53,818 bases of DNA from Actinomycetes bacterium. Its GTDB lineage: Bacteria > Bacillota > Sulfobacillia > Sulfobacillales > JAIMBI01. The stretch spans positions 1-53,818 of the forward strand of contig JAIMBI010000024.1 in NCBI GenBank assembly GCA_023565505.1. The letters run 5' to 3'. The notes below the pieces were generated by a model. The model did not search any database, was not told where the DNA came from, and saw only the letters and a list, made by a program, of their open reading frames with translations. This document shows, one piece after another, positions 37,898 through 46,316 of this stretch. Numbering within the stretch: position 1 is the stretch's first letter; the number at the start of each line of letters is the position of its first letter. The position numbers and the translations under genes are program-made.

Positions 37898-39544
37898 TCA
37901 TCCGGAAATGCGGACTTCCGCCGACCGTGGTGCCGGCGCGCGATCAGCCCGCGGCGCCACGGCGGGTGATGCACCCCGGTCCGCCAAAGCTTGATGCAGC
38001 AGCGCCAGGGCGAGGCGCGCCAACAACAGGTCGTCTCCCTCGAGCGTCTCGGCCGCCCGCAGGCGACGCTGGGCCTCCAAACCCATCATCACGGCGAGCA
38101 GCAGGTCCGTGTTCGGCCGGCGCCGCCCTTCCTCGCGCAGACCGGACAGGACGGCCGCGACGGCCGACACGCCGGCCATCACCCAGAAGGCAAGGTGCAA
38201 CCCTTGGATGAAGTGCTGCAGAGCCGTGGCCATGCCGGCCCCCAACCCGGCGGTGGTACCCGCGAAAATCGCCAGCATAGCCGGTCGCGGGATGGCCTGG
38301 GTCACCAGGACGAACGAGAACGCGATGCTGAGCATCATCCCGGTGTTGGTGGTCAGTGCCCGGATACCGGACGCCTCGCCCCTCCGCGCCGGACCGGCGG
38401 CGTTCATCATGCTGCTCGTGTTGGGGGAGTTGAAGAAGCCGGCCCCGATGCCCGCGACCGCCATCCAGCCCGCAAGCTGCCAGTAGGGTGTGTCGAGTTC
38501 CGTCCCCGCGGCCAATCCGACCAACCCCGCCGTCGTGAGGAGCACGCCCACCGTGGCCGGCACCACGGCTCCCCACCGATCCGCGATCCAGCCGGAGACG
38601 GGACTCATCACCAACATGCCGACCGCAAGAGGACTCAACAACAGGCCGGCGACCAGGGCGCTGTCGCCCTTCGCCCCCTGGAAGTAGAAGATCATCAGGA
38701 AGGTGATCGCCATCCGCGCGATGGCGTTGAGCGCCGCCGAGAGACTGCCCAGCCCGAACGTCCGGTTCTTGAACAGCGGCAGGTGCAGCAACGGTTCCGG
38801 GTGTCTCCGCTCGATCCACAGCCAGATTGGCGTCGCGACTACGAATGCGGCGCCGCCGACGGCGACGAGCGGCGTCGTCCAGCGGTTCACCGCCCCTTCG
38901 GACAGGGCCACCAAGAGTCCCGTGATGGCCACGACGTAGGCCAGGATGCCGCCCCAGTCCAGCTGCCGGTAGCGCGCCACGGGCGCCGCCTCACGGCCGA
39001 ACAGCGCCCACCCCAGCGCGGCCGCGAGAATCCCGAAGGGGACGTTGAACCAGAACGTCCAGGCCCAGCCGAAGTCCGTCGTCAACCAGCCGCCCAGGAC
39101 CGGGCCCACGATCTGCCCCACCGCGACGACCATGACGTTGACGCCCAGGGCCCGGCCCAACTCGTCACGGGGGAAGACTTCCGCCACCAAGGCGGTGCTG
39201 TTGGCCATGACCAACGCGCCGCCGATGCCTTGCAGCACCCTCAGCACGATGAGGTCCGTGGCGTTGGGGCTGTACCCGGCCACCCAGGACACCACGGTGA
39301 ACAATATGAGTCCGATGAGGTACAGCCGCCGACGCCCGAACAGGTCGGCCAGACTGCCGCCCATGAGGACCATCACCGTCTGGGCCACCATGTAGGCCAT
39401 GAGCACCCACACGGCCTGCAGCAAGGTGGCGTGCAGGCTGCGGATCAAGTCCGGCAGGGCGATGATGAGGGTGCTGAAGTTGAGCGACGACAACAGCGCC
39501 CCCAAGCTGGTCAGTGTCAGCACCCATCCGCGGCGCTGGCCCAT
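37898..39544 (-). CDS. DHA2-family (EmrB/QacA) MFS drug exporter
   Basis: A 548-residue, fourteen-helix proton-driven multidrug exporter. LNFSTLIIALPDL in helix 1, the loop GGSLADLFGRRRLY, RVLQGIGGALVMANS in helix 4, and motif C in GQIVGPVLGGWLT. The C-terminal ~75 residues form a soluble basic/acidic tail. It starts 3 nt after the MerR gene stop, so the MerR regulator probably controls it. Substrate unknown. Confidence 0.9.
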   Translation of the reverse strand: MGQRRGWVLTLTSLGALLSSLNFSTLIIALPDLIRSLHATLLQAVWVLMAYMVAQTVMVLMGGSLADLFGRRRLYLIGLILFTVVSWVAGYSPNATDLIVLRVLQGIGGALVMANSTALVAEVFPRDELGRALGVNVMVVAVGQIVGPVLGGWLTTDFGWAWTFWFNVPFGILAAALGWALFGREAAPVARYRQLDWGGILAYVVAITGLLVALSEGAVNRWTTPLVAVGGAAFVVATPIWLWIERRHPEPLLHLPLFKNRTFGLGSLSAALNAIARMAITFLMIFYFQGAKGDSALVAGLLLSPLAVGMLVMSPVSGWIADRWGAVVPATVGVLLTTAGLVGLAAGTELDTPYWQLAGWMAVAGIGAGFFNSPNTSSMMNAAGPARRGEASGIRALTTNTGMMLSIAFSFVLVTQAIPRPAMLAIFAGTTAGLGAGMATALQHFIQGLHLAFWVMAGVSAVAAVLSGLREEGRRRPNTDLLLAVMMGLEAQRRLRAAETLEGDDLLLARLALALLHQALADRGASPAVAPRADRAPAPRSAEVRISG

Positions 39545-39547
39545 CGC

Positions 39548-39991
39548 CTACTCCCCCCTCTCCTCGAGTTCCCTCAGGAGCCGCCGGTAGCGCGCCAGGC
39601 GTTCGCCGAGGTCGGCGCGCATGGCCTCCAATCCCGCCCGGCGCCGGTCGACCAAGGCGAGCAGCGCCTCCGCCAAGGCGATGGCCTCCTCCAACACCTG
39701 ACGCCGGGAGGCGGCGTCCTCCTCGCGATGGTAGCGCGCCCGGAGCTCCCTCACCCGTTCCTCCGCCGCGATGACCTGCCGAATCTCCTCCAGCGAGAAG
39801 CCTAAAAGGTCCTGGAGCTCCCGGATCCGCCGGAGGCGGTCCAGCACGTCGGGGGCGTACAGGCGGCGGCCCCCGCCGCTGCGCGCCGCCGGCGCGACCA
39901 GACCGCACTCCTCGTAATACCGGAGCGTTCGCGGGCTCAGCCCCGTCTTCTGGGCGAGTTCCCCGATCGACATCCCCTGCTGGATGACCAT
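39548..39991 (-). CDS. MerR-family transcriptional regulator
   Basis: A 147-residue protein. The N-terminal winged HTH (MSIGELAQKTGLSPRTLRYYEECGLV) with wing RRLYAPDVLDRL is followed by a long dimerisation coiled coil. No metal-binding cysteines are present, so it is a drug- or stress-type MerR. ATG at 39991 follows GGAGG; an internal ATG at 39973 is the alternative. It directly precedes and likely controls the DHA2 exporter. Confidence 0.93.
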   Translation of the reverse strand: MVIQQGMSIGELAQKTGLSPRTLRYYEECGLVAPAARSGGGRRLYAPDVLDRLRRIRELQDLLGFSLEEIRQVIAAEERVRELRARYHREEDAASRRQVLEEAIALAEALLALVDRRRAGLEAMRADLGERLARYRRLLRELEERGE

Positions 39992-40006
39992 CGCGCCTCC
40001 GCGCCG

Positions 40007-40036
40007 ACTATACCATACAGTTAACGTGAACGTTAA
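40007..40036 (-). promoter_or_regulatory. MerR-type operator-promoter
   Basis: A perfect palindrome TTAACGTGAACGTTAA (40021-40036) sits over a minus-strand promoter: -35 TTAACG (40036-40031), 18-bp spacer, -10 TATAGT (40012-40007). MerR proteins bind such spacer palindromes and untwist the promoter. It precedes the merR-exporter operon. Confidence 0.7.
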
Positions 40037-40073
40037 GACCAGGGGGCGACGGGGGCTGCCCCGCCCCCGTCCG

Positions 40074-40889
40074 TCAGCCGCCCAGATACTGATTGAACAG
40101 AAAGAGGGTCCGGGCCCAGGCATCCCGTGCGGCCTCGACGTCGTAGGCCGCGCGCGTGTCGTTGAAGAACGCGTGCCGGGCACCCGGGTAGATGCGGTAT
40201 TCGTAGGTCTTGCCGTGCTCGCGCATGGCCCGGGCGACATCCGGAACCGCGTCGGTGATGCGCGGGTCGCGCTCGCCATAGAAACCGTACACCGGGCATC
40301 CGATGTGCGCCATCCGGGTGGCGTCCGGCGCCGCCCCGTAGTAGACCAGGGCCACCCGCAGCCGCGGTTCGCACGCTGCCAGCTCGAAGGAGAGGTGCCC
40401 CCCCATGCAGTATCCCGTGCTGCCCACGGGGCGGCCCCGGCTCCCCGGATCGGCCTCGAGATAATCCACCCAGGCCACCAAGTCGGCGAGCATCCCCTCG
40501 GTGTCGCGCGGACCGAAGAGGCGTCCCACCGTCTCCTGCAGGTGATCCCGGCGCGGCGCCGGCTGCTCCTGGATGGCCTGGCGCAAGGCCTGGGGATCCG
40601 TCCACGCGGACGGGGGAACCGTGTCCAGAAAACGCTTGACATCCTCGATCCGTTCCGGCGCGAGTTCGGCCGGTCGGCCCCCCCGGGAATACAAGTCCGG
40701 CGCCAGGGCCACATACCCGGCGCTGGCGAACCGCCGAGCCAGATCGACGATGTGCGCGTCCGGCCCCCAGATCTCCTGGATCACCAACACGGCCGGAAGC
40801 GGCGTCGCCACCCTGGCCGGCTGCGCCCGGAACGCCTTGATGGGCTGGCCGTCGCGGCGGTGCTCCACCCACGCCTCCGTGAGTTCCAT
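40074..40889 (-). CDS. dienelactone hydrolase family protein
   Basis: An alpha/beta hydrolase of 271 residues. The nucleophile cysteine is in GYCMGG, the aspartate in YGERDPRI and the histidine in GARHAFF, the C-D-H triad of dienelactone hydrolases; VLVIQEIWGPDAHI supplies the conserved glutamate. Such enzymes open lactone rings or cleave esters. ATG at 40889 follows GAGGAGG. It lies upstream of the merR-exporter operon on the same strand, with the palindromic promoter between them. Confidence 0.92.
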   Translation of the reverse strand: MELTEAWVEHRRDGQPIKAFRAQPARVATPLPAVLVIQEIWGPDAHIVDLARRFASAGYVALAPDLYSRGGRPAELAPERIEDVKRFLDTVPPSAWTDPQALRQAIQEQPAPRRDHLQETVGRLFGPRDTEGMLADLVAWVDYLEADPGSRGRPVGSTGYCMGGHLSFELAACEPRLRVALVYYGAAPDATRMAHIGCPVYGFYGERDPRITDAVPDVARAMREHGKTYEYRIYPGARHAFFNDTRAAYDVEAARDAWARTLFLFNQYLGG

Positions 40890-41066
40890 GGTCCGAACCT
40901 CCTCGCTGGCCCGGGGTCTATCCTCCGGCCACGCACGCTCCCATTGTATCCCACCGTCGCTGCAATCGTCTGGCTTCACGGACGCCGCCCCGCGCGGGCT
41001 GGAGCAGGGATGGCTCCGGCGCACCGCGAACTGCCAGCAGGACGTGGAGGAAACGGAGGCGAGCGG

Positions 41067-42035
41067 GTGGCCCGAATCGGCCTGGGCGCCGCACTGGTGG
41101 CGCTCGTCCTGGGTCTGGGGACCGTTGGGTTCCATGGCCTTTACGGGGTCTCCTGGGCCCTCGCCTTCTACTGGGCGCTTTCGGTCGTCACCACGGTGGG
41201 TGATGCCCGGCTGGTGCCCCGGACGCCGACGGAGATTCTGTTCACCGCCGGCGTCCTGGCCTTCGGCGCCGCCGGCTGGATCTACTGGATGTCCGTGGTG
41301 GTGGCGCACTTTCTGGCCGTGGACACGGGCGTACGGAGGGAACGGCGCATGTTGGATCGCTTGGCGCGTCTGTCGGGTCACTACGTGGTGGTCGGAGCCG
41401 GCCGCGTTGGTCAGGGAATCCTGCAGGAACTCCAGGAAGCCGGCCAGACGGTCGCCATCGTCGACCGGGACCCGGACCGCGTCCGCGCGGTCCGTGAGGC
41501 GTATCCGCAGGCCTTCGCGCTCCAAGTGGACACCTTCGACGCCGAGGCGGCGCGCAAGGTCAACGTCGAGAAGGCCCGCGGGCTGGCCCTGGCCCTTCCC
41601 GACGACGCCCAGAACCTGTACGCCTACCTGACCGCCAAGCGGGTCAACCCGACCATTCTGACCGTCGCCCGAGCGCAGACGCTCGACAGCGCGGCCCACC
41701 TGCGCCAGGTCGGCGTCGATCGCATCGTCCTGCCGGACCTGGCCGGCGGCCGGCGCCTGGGCCGCATCCTGCTCAAGCCCGCGGCCCACGATCTGCTCAT
41801 GGCCCTGGTGAACGAGGAAGGGGTCACGGTCCACGAAATGGAGCTCGGGCCGGACCATCCCCTCGCCCATCGCCCCGTGCGGGACCTGCGGACGCTCCTG
41901 GGCGACGGAATGCTGCTCGTCGGCTTCTGGCGCGACGGCCGCATCCGCGTGGCGCCGCCGGCCGACGAGGTCCTGCGGCCGGAGGACTGCCTCATTCTGG
42001 TCGAAGCGGGACCGTCGGAGGACACCGCGCCGTGA
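41067..42035 (+). CDS. potassium channel-like protein with RCK (TrkA-N) domain
   Basis: A 322-residue membrane protein with the TM-pore-TM layout (helices ~7-27 and ~57-80), then an RCK/TrkA-N Rossmann domain (HYVVVGAGRVGQGIL, IVDRDPDRV) and TrkA-C (residues ~240-315). The pore loop reads TTVGDARLVPRTP where ion channels have TTVGYGDxxP, so the selectivity filter residues after TVG are replaced. GTG at 41067 lies after GGAGGC. It overlaps the phosphatase gene by GTGA. Confidence 0.85.
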   Translation: MARIGLGAALVALVLGLGTVGFHGLYGVSWALAFYWALSVVTTVGDARLVPRTPTEILFTAGVLAFGAAGWIYWMSVVVAHFLAVDTGVRRERRMLDRLARLSGHYVVVGAGRVGQGILQELQEAGQTVAIVDRDPDRVRAVREAYPQAFALQVDTFDAEAARKVNVEKARGLALALPDDAQNLYAYLTAKRVNPTILTVARAQTLDSAAHLRQVGVDRIVLPDLAGGRRLGRILLKPAAHDLLMALVNEEGVTVHEMELGPDHPLAHRPVRDLRTLLGDGMLLVGFWRDGRIRVAPPADEVLRPEDCLILVEAGPSEDTAP

Positions 42036-42784
42036 CGGCCGGTCCGCCCCGCCTCCCCGCTCCCCCGTCCGCGCTCCTGGTCCTCATCCGTCACGCGGTC
42101 ACCGTCGGCCGGCGTGACTACCTCCTGGCGGGCCGCACCGACCTCCCGCTCTCCCCCGCAGGCCGCCGCCAGGCGCGGGCCCTCGGCCGCTACCTGGCCG
42201 ACTGGCCGCTGGCCGGGATCTACCACAGCCCCCTCCGGCGCGCGTGGGCCACAGCCGACGGGATCGCCCGGCGCCACCCCGGCGTCCCCCGTGCGGTTCA
42301 CCCGGATCTGCGGGAGATCGATCTCGGGATCGTCGACGGGTGGCCGGCCTTCGCGGCTTGGGAGCGCTGGCCCGCCCTCTTCGCGGAAGCGCTCGATCCG
42401 ACGCGCGCCGACTTCGCCTTCCCCGGCGGCGAAAGCCGGAGCGACGCGCTCCGCCGCTTCCTCGGGGCGCTGGCGGACGTGGTGCGCCGCCATCCCGGCG
42501 GCGTGGTGGCCGTGGTCACCCACGGCGCCCTGCTCGGGTTGGCCCTGGCGACCTGGACCGGGGAGCCGCCCGGCTGGTGGCGCCGTTTCCAACCTCCCTG
42601 GGGATCCCTGACGCTCGTCGAGGCCTGGCCCGACGGTCCCACCGTCGGGGCGCGCGTCCTGGCCCGAGGTCTCACCGGCGGACGGCCTCCCCGTCTCCGC
42701 CCGGCGTGGCGTCTCCCCGCGGCCGGACCGTCGGGTCGGCCTCCGCGTCGGTTCCGCCGCACGCCACCCCCAGGAAGGCCATGA
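42032..42784 (+). CDS. histidine phosphatase family protein (CobC-like)
   Basis: A phosphoglycerate-mutase-fold phosphatase. LIRHAVTVGRRDYLLAGRTDLPLS carries the catalytic His in an RHA variant of RHG. The acid and second His lie in REIDLGIVDGW and VVTHGALLGL. In a B12 cluster it is a good candidate for alpha-ribazole-5'-phosphate phosphatase (CobC). GTG at 42032 overlaps the channel gene stop. The last ~45 residues are Pro/Arg-rich and overlap the opposite gene by 113 bases, so they are probably not conserved. Confidence 0.83.
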   Translation: MTAGPPRLPAPPSALLVLIRHAVTVGRRDYLLAGRTDLPLSPAGRRQARALGRYLADWPLAGIYHSPLRRAWATADGIARRHPGVPRAVHPDLREIDLGIVDGWPAFAAWERWPALFAEALDPTRADFAFPGGESRSDALRRFLGALADVVRRHPGGVVAVVTHGALLGLALATWTGEPPGWWRRFQPPWGSLTLVEAWPDGPTVGARVLARGLTGGRPPRLRPAWRLPAAGPSGRPPRRFRRTPPPGRP

Positions 42785-43898
42785 CGCGGCGGCCAACGGT
42801 TTCCAGGCCGGCCAACGGGCCCGGCCCCCACGTCATCCCCTGCCCCAGCACCGGCAGATACTCGCGGGTATGACCCCGGCCGAGGGCGGGGTCGTTGCCG
42901 TGGTCGCCCGTCACCACCAGCGCCTCCCCTGTCCGCGCGCACGCCATCCGTCCGGCCAACCAGCGGTCCAGCCGCCGCAGCACGGCCGCGAAGCCCGCGG
43001 CGTCCCCGGCGTGACCGGCCAGATCGGTCTCCTCCACCGTGGCCACGACCAGCGTCACCCCGGGGTCGGCCCACACCTCCTCCACCGCGGCCAGGACTGC
43101 CTCGACGCCCGTGACGGGCCGGCGTTCGCACGTCAGGTCGGGATGCAGGAAGGCGGCGCCTTTGCCGACCACGGCCACCCGGCCGCCGGCCTGCAGCACC
43201 CGGGGGATCAGGCCGACACGGGGATCCGCGGGCGGGCCGAGGTGCCACACCCGCCGGCCGCGGGCATACAGACCCGCTCGAGGCCCTTCCAATCCGACCC
43301 GGCCGTCCGGCCGCGCCACCACCTGCGCCGCCCAGTCCGCCGCGCGGGCCAAGCCGTAGACGATGACCCGCGGCGTCGGCACGGCGCGGCGCACCGTCCG
43401 GCCCACCTCCAACAGGACGCGCTCGCCCGCCGCCAGCGGGCCGACTACCGAGAGCGCGTCGCCCGGGGCCGTCTCCAGGTTGTCGTAGACGAGGATCCGG
43501 CCGTCCACCACCAGGGCCCCGCCCGGCGCCGGGCGGAGCCGATGCCCCGCCTCGCCCAAAGCCTTCTCGAGACGCTCGCGCCACCGCGCCAGCACGCCCG
43601 GTTCCACCGCAAGGGGCCTCTGCCCCACCAGGGCACTGTGACCCGCAAAGCTGTCCGCACCCGGATACCCCGGTGCGGTCCACGTGGCAAAGGGCCGCGT
43701 GACCCGCCGTCGCACGGCGAACAGGCCGAGGGCCGTCCACGCCGGGTAACGGCCCTCCTGGTCCTCCGGAATGACGTGGCCGAGGGTGTCGGCCGTGCGC
43801 GACGGCTCCGCCGCGTCCGGCGTCGCGCCCACGCCGAGGCCGTCGACCACCAGGAGCAGCACCCGCCGCGGGCCGGCTACCGGATGTCGCTCCACCAC
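42672..43898 (-). CDS. phosphopentomutase-like metalloenzyme in B12 cluster
   Basis: An alkaline-phosphatase-superfamily enzyme of ~408 residues close to DeoB in length and motifs: VLLLVVDGLGVG (first metal Asp), GADSFAGHSALVG where DeoB has KDTxTGH (nucleophile Thr replaced by Ser), ETDLAGHAGD for DSLYGHRRD, and VVTGDHGNDP (metal Asp/His). Start at GTG 43898 overlaps the cobT-bluB end by 22 bases; no strong ribosome site, so it is probably coupled. It may act on a ribose-phosphate linked to lower-ligand assembly, but that is inference. Confidence 0.8.
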   Translation of the reverse strand: MVERHPVAGPRRVLLLVVDGLGVGATPDAAEPSRTADTLGHVIPEDQEGRYPAWTALGLFAVRRRVTRPFATWTAPGYPGADSFAGHSALVGQRPLAVEPGVLARWRERLEKALGEAGHRLRPAPGGALVVDGRILVYDNLETAPGDALSVVGPLAAGERVLLEVGRTVRRAVPTPRVIVYGLARAADWAAQVVARPDGRVGLEGPRAGLYARGRRVWHLGPPADPRVGLIPRVLQAGGRVAVVGKGAAFLHPDLTCERRPVTGVEAVLAAVEEVWADPGVTLVVATVEETDLAGHAGDAAGFAAVLRRLDRWLAGRMACARTGEALVVTGDHGNDPALGRGHTREYLPVLGQGMTWGPGPLAGLETVGRRVMAFLGVACGGTDAEADPTVRPRGDATPGGDGEAVRR

Positions 43899-45625
43899 GT
43901 CGGCGGCGGGGCGCCGAACCGCTCCGCGTGCACCCACCCCCGGGAGTCCAGCCGCGGCGCCCAGCCCACCTCCTCCAGCTGGGGGATGGGGCCGAAACGG
44001 TCCGTGTACCCCAGGCACAGGACGGCCACCGGGTCGACGTGCGGCGGGATGCCCAGTACGGCGCGCAGGTGCGGCTTCTGGTAGAACGAAACCCACCCGA
44101 CGCCGATCCCCTCCGCCCGGGCGAGGAGCCACAGGTTCTCCAGCCCGAGCACCACCGAGTACTGGCAGGTTTCCGGCTGGGAGTGGCGGCCGAGCACCTC
44201 CGGCCCCATGCGCTCCGGGTCCGCCGTCGCGACCAGGATCACCGGCGCCTCCCGGATCCCCTCCACCTTCAGCCGCAGAAACTCCTGCCGTTTGGCCTCG
44301 GGGAAATAGAGCGCCTGGCTCCGGCGCTCGCGGTCGGCCAAGTCCCACAGCCGCGCCTTGACGGCGGGGTCCGTGACCACGATGTAGTCCCACGGCTGTG
44401 AGAATCCCACCGAGGGGCTGTATTCCAGGGCCTGGAGCAGCCGGCGGAGCACGGGGACCGGAATCGGGTCCGGCAGGAACCGGCGGATGTCGCGGCGCGC
44501 CCGGATGACCCGGAGCACCGCCGCCCGGTCCATCGCCGACAGCCCCGGGGCGGGGCGGCCGGCCGGCCCGGCCGGATCCGGGCCGGTGTCGGCCGGGGCC
44601 CGGTCGGGCCGGTCGGACACGCCGGCCTCCTCGAAGGTCGCCATCTCGCGCGGAACGGCCGCGGCCGCCCGCACCAACCCGAACGCGAGAGCGGCGCCGG
44701 AGCCTTCACCGAGCCGGAGTCCCCATTCGAGTACCGGTTCGAGCCCAAGCGCGTCGAGAATCCGGCCGTGACCCGGTTCCGACGACCGGTGGGCCGCCAA
44801 GAGCCGCTCCCCGGCCGCCGGGTCGAGGCGTGTGGCGACCAACGCCGCCGCCCCGGTGATGAACCCGTCGAGGACGACCAAAAGGCCTCGAGCCGTCGCC
44901 TCGAGCACGGCACCAACCATCCCCGCGATTTCCAGCCCCCCGAGTCTGGCCAGAGCCTCCCACGGATCCCGGACGTACGGCCCGTGCAGGGCCAAGCCCC
45001 GACGGACGACGTCCGCCTTGTGCCGCACGCCCGCGGCGTCCAGGCCGGTCCCCGGCCCCACGACCGCCTCCGGGGGCAGGTCAAGCAGGGCCGCGGTCAG
45101 CGCCGCGGCCGCCGTGCTGTTGCCGATCCCCATCTCCCCCAGCAGGATGGTCCGATAGCCTCGTGCCGCCGCCCGCGCCGCCTGATGGCGGCCGGCCTCG
45201 ACCGCAGCGCGGGCCTCGCCGAGGCTCATGGCCGGCTCGCGCGTGAAGTTGGCCGTACCGGGTCGGATCTGCACCGCCGTCAGGCCCGGCGCCACCGGCA
45301 ACGGGCCGGCCACGCCCATCGCGACCACCTCGAGGTCCAGGCCTGCCGCGCGGGCCAGCACGCTGATGGCCGCGTGACCCGCCAGGAATCCGCCGACCAT
45401 CTGGCGGGTCACTTCAGGGGGGTAGGGGGACACCCCCTCCTCGACCACGCCGTGGTCCCCGGCGAACACCAGCACCAGGGCCGGGTCGACCTCCGGCCGG
45501 TCCGTGCCCAGCTTTCCGGCCAGGTCCACGGCCAAGCGTTCCAACCGTCCCAAGGAGCCGGGCGGTTTGGTCAGCCGGTCCAGCCGCGCCTGCATCCGCT
45601 CGCGCCATCGCTCGCGCTCCGTCAT
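43877..45625 (-). CDS. cobT-bluB: CobT-BluB fusion: DMB phosphoribosyltransferase + DMB synthase
   Basis: A 582-residue fusion. Residues ~1-345 are nicotinate-nucleotide:dimethylbenzimidazole phosphoribosyltransferase (RLTKPPGSLGRLERLA, FAGDHGVVEEGVSPYP, GEMGIGNSTAAAAL, SSEPGH). After a Pro/Asp-rich linker, residues ~385-582 are BluB, which makes 5,6-dimethylbenzimidazole from FMNH2 (RRDIRRFLPDPIP, SPSVGFSQPWDYIVV, GIGVGWVSFYQ). One chain can therefore make and activate the lower ligand of B12. It lies downstream of the adenosyltransferase gene. Confidence 0.95.
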   Translation of the reverse strand: MTERERWRERMQARLDRLTKPPGSLGRLERLAVDLAGKLGTDRPEVDPALVLVFAGDHGVVEEGVSPYPPEVTRQMVGGFLAGHAAISVLARAAGLDLEVVAMGVAGPLPVAPGLTAVQIRPGTANFTREPAMSLGEARAAVEAGRHQAARAAARGYRTILLGEMGIGNSTAAAALTAALLDLPPEAVVGPGTGLDAAGVRHKADVVRRGLALHGPYVRDPWEALARLGGLEIAGMVGAVLEATARGLLVVLDGFITGAAALVATRLDPAAGERLLAAHRSSEPGHGRILDALGLEPVLEWGLRLGEGSGAALAFGLVRAAAAVPREMATFEEAGVSDRPDRAPADTGPDPAGPAGRPAPGLSAMDRAAVLRVIRARRDIRRFLPDPIPVPVLRRLLQALEYSPSVGFSQPWDYIVVTDPAVKARLWDLADRERRSQALYFPEAKRQEFLRLKVEGIREAPVILVATADPERMGPEVLGRHSQPETCQYSVVLGLENLWLLARAEGIGVGWVSFYQKPHLRAVLGIPPHVDPVAVLCLGYTDRFGPIPQLEEVGWAPRLDSRGWVHAERFGAPPPTWWSDIR

Positions 45626-45712
45626 CCTCTCCTCCCGCCGTCCCGAGCCTCGGGGACCGGCAGTCCCTCCTTCCTCCGGGGTCCGGGGTTCCCGGCCGAC
45701 CCCTGGTCCCCC

Positions 45713-46303
45713 CTAAAACCGTCGGTTGGGGGGCTTCCTGCGAGCATGCCGGGTGACGATCGTCTCCGCCCGACCCACCTCCACGTTCGCCCGCCGAGCC
45801 AGCGCGAAGAGCCAGTCGGAGAGTCGGTTGACATAGCGGAGGCTTTCCGGATTGAGGGCCGCCTCGCGGTTCAGGCGCACACCCCGCCGTTCCGCGCGCC
45901 GCACCGTGGTCCGGGCGACATGTGCCAGCGCGGCAATCTCGCTGCCGCCGGGCAGGACGAAGTCGTCCACCGCCGGGATGGCCGCGTACCACGCGTCGAT
46001 GTCGCGCTCGAGCTGCTCCACGTGCGCCGCGGTGATGGACGGCTCGCCTTGGTTCCACACCCAGTCGAATCCCACGTTGAAGAGATCGTTTTGGACCCGT
46101 TCCACCGCTCGAGCCGCCTCCGCGAACCACCCGACGGCGGGGTCGCCCGCCGCCTCGAGCCGTGCCCTGAGCCACCCGAGCACCGCATTGGCCTCGTCCA
46201 AGGCTCCGTACGCCTCGACGCGCACGTCGTCCTTGGGGACCCGACGGCCGTGGGTGATCGAGGTCAGGCCTTGGTCGCCCGTCCGCGTGTAGATCTTGGC
46301 CAT
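45713..46303 (-). CDS. cob(I)alamin adenosyltransferase, PduO type
   Basis: Transfers the 5'-deoxyadenosyl group from ATP to cob(I)alamin/cobyrinate. 196 residues with the PduO-type motifs: KIYTRTGDQGLTSI, VEAYGALDEANAVLG, and RTTVRRAERR near the C-terminal helix. ATG at 46303 follows GGAGGGG. It starts 13 nt after the ChlI-ChlD gene ends and is followed by cobT-bluB. Confidence 0.94.
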   Translation of the reverse strand: MAKIYTRTGDQGLTSITHGRRVPKDDVRVEAYGALDEANAVLGWLRARLEAAGDPAVGWFAEAARAVERVQNDLFNVGFDWVWNQGEPSITAAHVEQLERDIDAWYAAIPAVDDFVLPGGSEIAALAHVARTTVRRAERRGVRLNREAALNPESLRYVNRLSDWLFALARRANVEVGRAETIVTRHARRKPPNRRF

Positions 46304-46316
46304 AGCCCCTCCGGTG

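Noticed and set aside
40890..41066. Riboswitch in front of the channel gene
   Set aside because: A c-di-AMP element was considered because of the RCK domain, but none of its conserved blocks are present.
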